7,666 bases of DNA from Bradyrhizobiaceae bacterium (lineage in GTDB: Bacteria; Pseudomonadota; Alphaproteobacteria; Rhizobiales; Hyphomicrobiaceae): assembly GCA_947475855.1 (NCBI GenBank), contig CANJPN010000295.1, positions 1 through 7,666 on the forward strand. Reading direction: 5' to 3'. Shown in pieces: positions 5,896 to 7,666 of the stretch (positions within the stretch are counted from its first letter, which is position 1; each line of letters begins with the position of its first letter). The notes under the pieces are model-generated. The model did no database searches. It saw only the letters and a list, made by a program, of their open reading frames with translations, and had not been told where the DNA came from. The translations under genes and the position numbers were made by a program.

Positions 5896-7173
5896 TCAGG
5901 GCGCGCTCACGGCTTTCGCAACCTCGTCGATGGCGTCGTAGACGACTGCCAGCTCTTCGCCACTGACACAGTAGGGCGGCATGACGTAGATCGTATTGCC
6001 GAGGGACCGCAGCAGAACGCCACGCGCCATGAAGGCCTCGTACAGCCTGGGACCAATACTTGCGAAATAGCCTGCATCCCGGACCACGACATCCAGCGCC
6101 GTAATCGTGCCCAACTGCCGCACGTTTTCGAACCGCGAGTCGCCTTCGAACTTTGCGAGATTGTCGCGCTGCATCCCGCACAACGCCGCGATACGCTCAC
6201 GCACCGGCTCGGCCTCCCAGATCTCGATGTTCGCTCGAGCGGCAGCGCATGCGATCGGGTTCGCGGTGTAGCTACTGGAATGAAAGAACGTTCGGCTCCG
6301 GTCCGTCGAATAATGCGCCTCGAAGATCTCCGATGTCGCGAGCGTGGCGGCCAATGGCAACGCGCCCCCTGTCATGCCTTTCGCCACGCACATGATGTCT
6401 GGCGCAACGTCCGCCTGCTCGCAGGCGAACAGCGTCCCCGTCCGCCCCCAGCCCGTCATCACCTCGTCTGCGATGAACAGAACACGATGCTGCCGGCAGA
6501 TTTGCGCCATCATGGCAAGGGCCTCGGTCGCGTAGATCAGCATCCCCCCGGCCCCGAGGATCAGTGGCTCGACGATCAACGCCGCCACATCTCCACGCCG
6601 GCACGCCCCCTCCAGCGCATCGTAGGTCGCCTGCTGACTGCCCGCGGCAGGAAACGGAATACGCCCCACCTCGAACAACAACGGCTCATACGCCGCATTG
6701 AATGCGCCACGAGCTCCAACCGACATCGTCGCTGCGGTATCGCCGTGATAAGCGTGCTCCAATGCGAGGATACGAGTCCGCGCCTCACCGCGATTGCGCC
6801 AGAACCCCAGCGCCATCTTGAGTCCGACCTCGACCGCCGTGGACCCGCTGTCGGAGAAGAAAACGTGCGCGAGCCCAGGCGGCGCCAGTCGCACGAGACC
6901 GCGCGCCACGGCTTCCGCCGGCTCATGCGAAAGGCCAGCGAAAATCACCTGATCAAGCGTCTCGACCTGGTCCCGGATCGCCGCTCCGATCCTCGGATGG
7001 CCGTGGCCATGTGTCGTCACCCACCAAGAAGATATCGCATCGAGATAGCGGCGCCCGCCTTCGGCTTCGAGCCAGACGCCTTTTGCTCGAACGATCCGCG
7101 GCACGTCCCCCATCACGGCGTGCTGCGTAAAGGGATGCCATACGGGAGAGCTAGTCCGGCTCGCGCCGCTCAT
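5896..7173 (-). CDS. bioA: Adenosylmethionine-8-amino-7-oxononanoate aminotransferase (DAPA synthase)
   Basis: The 425-residue, PLP-dependent class III aminotransferase converts 7-keto-8-aminopelargonate to 7,8-diaminopelargonate with S-adenosylmethionine as amino donor, the antepenultimate step of biotin synthesis. Landmarks from the N-terminus are VWHPFTQH (11-18), SSWWVTTHGHGHP (48-60), DSGSTAVEVGLKMAL (108-122), AYHGDT (141-146), FIADEVMTGWGRTG (233-246; PLP-binding Asp236), VAKGMTGG with Lys265 as the Schiff-base lysine (263-270), and LLRSLGNTIYVMPPY (387-401; Arg389). Position 15 is Phe where E. coli has Tyr17; I believe HPFTQ is common in this clade. The ATG at 7171-7173 is chosen because AGAGGGA at 7181-7187 lies seven bases upstream and the protein then begins like BioA. 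Longer in-frame versions only read bioD out of frame. It overlaps bioD by 23 bases. Confidence 0.96.
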   Translation of the reverse strand: MSGASRTSSPVWHPFTQHAVMGDVPRIVRAKGVWLEAEGGRRYLDAISSWWVTTHGHGHPRIGAAIRDQVETLDQVIFAGLSHEPAEAVARGLVRLAPPGLAHVFFSDSGSTAVEVGLKMALGFWRNRGEARTRILALEHAYHGDTAATMSVGARGAFNAAYEPLLFEVGRIPFPAAGSQQATYDALEGACRRGDVAALIVEPLILGAGGMLIYATEALAMMAQICRQHRVLFIADEVMTGWGRTGTLFACEQADVAPDIMCVAKGMTGGALPLAATLATSEIFEAHYSTDRSRTFFHSSSYTANPIACAAARANIEIWEAEPVRERIAALCGMQRDNLAKFEGDSRFENVRQLGTITALDVVVRDAGYFASIGPRLYEAFMARGVLLRSLGNTIYVMPPYCVSGEELAVVYDAIDEVAKAVSAP

Positions 7174-7666
7174 CTCGCGCTCCCTCTTCTTCCATGAAGT
7201 CGCGTAAATCGAAGCCATCGACGAAGGCCGCCCGCAATGAACCGGCATCGAGCGGGTCGAGCAACGGCAGCCGCCCGAGCCGCCTAACACGGCCCAGCGT
7301 CGAGATGGTCGCTTCGACCTCAGGCCAGGCATCACCGACGAAGGCCACTCCATGCACCGGCACGCGCCGCCGCCGCAGCGCTTCCAGCGACAACAGCGTG
7401 TGGTTGATCGTTCCAAGCGTGGTGCGCGCGCACAGCACGACCGGCTTCTGCCAGTAAGCCATGACATCGATCTGCAGGAGCCGCAGCGACAATGGAACCA
7501 TCACACCGCCCGCCGTCTCAACAACCACAGCGGCGTCGACGGACGGCAGACCCAGCATTCGCTGACGGATATCGATTCCTTCCCTGCCTGCCGAAATATG
7601 GGGCGACGCCGGCAAACCGAGCACGTAGGCGCTTTTCAGAATGCGCTCCGGCGGCAATCCCGCCAA
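7151..7666 (-). CDS. bioD: Dethiobiotin synthetase, C-terminal part (N-terminus outside the window)
   Basis: 171 codons plus TAG are visible; the first fifty or so residues, including the P-loop, lie past the right edge. BioD closes the ureido ring of dethiobiotin from diaminopelargonate, CO2 and ATP. Matching stretches, numbered in this fragment, are LPASPHIS (18-25), VVVETAGGVMVPLS (47-60), KPVVLCARTTLGTINHTLLS (74-93), VAFVGDA (107-113), and RLGRLPLLDP (129-138), in the same order as in E. coli BioD. The family's VEGAGG motif here reads VETAGG: the Glu is kept but the next Gly is Thr (codon at 7514-7516). The C-terminal tail is rich in Glu, Asp and Arg. Its last 23 bases overlap bioA, indicating one transcript with coupled translation. 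In related bacteria the upstream genes would be bioB and bioF. Confidence 0.93.
   Translation of the reverse strand: MAGLPPERILKSAYVLGLPASPHISAGREGIDIRQRMLGLPSVDAAVVVETAGGVMVPLSLRLLQIDVMAYWQKPVVLCARTTLGTINHTLLSLEALRRRRVPVHGVAFVGDAWPEVEATISTLGRVRRLGRLPLLDPLDAGSLRAAFVDGFDLRDFMEEEGARDERREPD
7181..7187 (-). promoter_or_regulatory. Ribosome binding site of bioA, inside bioD
   Basis: On the minus strand AGAGGGA is followed, seven bases later, by the ATG at 7173. It is the best Shine-Dalgarno match near any start in the window and settles the bioA start. It lies within the last codons of bioD, so bioA can be translated from the bioD message. Confidence 0.7.

Noticed and set aside
7174..7467. N-terminal extension of bioA by 98 residues to an upstream ATG
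   Set aside because: The extra residues are bioD read out of frame (Arg/Ser/Cys-rich). A good ribosome site at 7181-7187 and the BioA-like N-terminus fix the start at 7173.

Overview
The window reads as a high-G+C alphaproteobacterial chromosome, most likely of the Hyphomicrobiales (Rhizobiales). The main reason is the gene string trpG-trpD-trpC-moaC-moeA, an arrangement I know from that group, next to a bioD-bioA pair whose BioA and BioD resemble rhizobial-type proteins. This placement rests on family knowledge and reading the translations; no search was run.

Layout. Bases 1-126 are the 3' end of an unidentified + strand gene, possibly an outer-membrane beta-barrel or autotransporter-type protein. 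It is closed by a very clean intrinsic terminator at 152-180. Bases 181-815 hold no intact gene. They contain what looks like the orphaned C-terminal end of a type I restriction HsdR-like subunit (about 281-472), then non-coding sequence with three copies of GCGGGTAC (713-751) and a perfect 10-base palindrome just upstream of trpG. I read this stretch as a decayed or rearranged junction.

Bases 816-5875 carry six co-directional + strand genes: trpG, trpD, a class II aldolase/adducin-family gene, trpC, moaC and moeA. TrpG supplies ammonia for anthranilate synthesis, TrpD adds the phosphoribosyl group and TrpC closes the indole ring; trpE, trpF and trpA/B are not in the window. MoaC and MoeA make an early precursor and carry out the final metal insertion of molybdenum cofactor synthesis. 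The unusual element is the complete aldolase-family gene between trpD and trpC. It keeps all predicted zinc and catalytic residues and has no obvious role in tryptophan synthesis.

Bases 5896-7666 are on the - strand and converge on moeA with only 20 bases between the stop codons. bioD (3' part only; the gene runs off the right edge) and bioA overlap by 23 bases and encode two consecutive steps of biotin synthesis. Nothing here is a clearly new system. The best leads are the aldolase gene inside the trp operon and the restriction-gene relic beside it.
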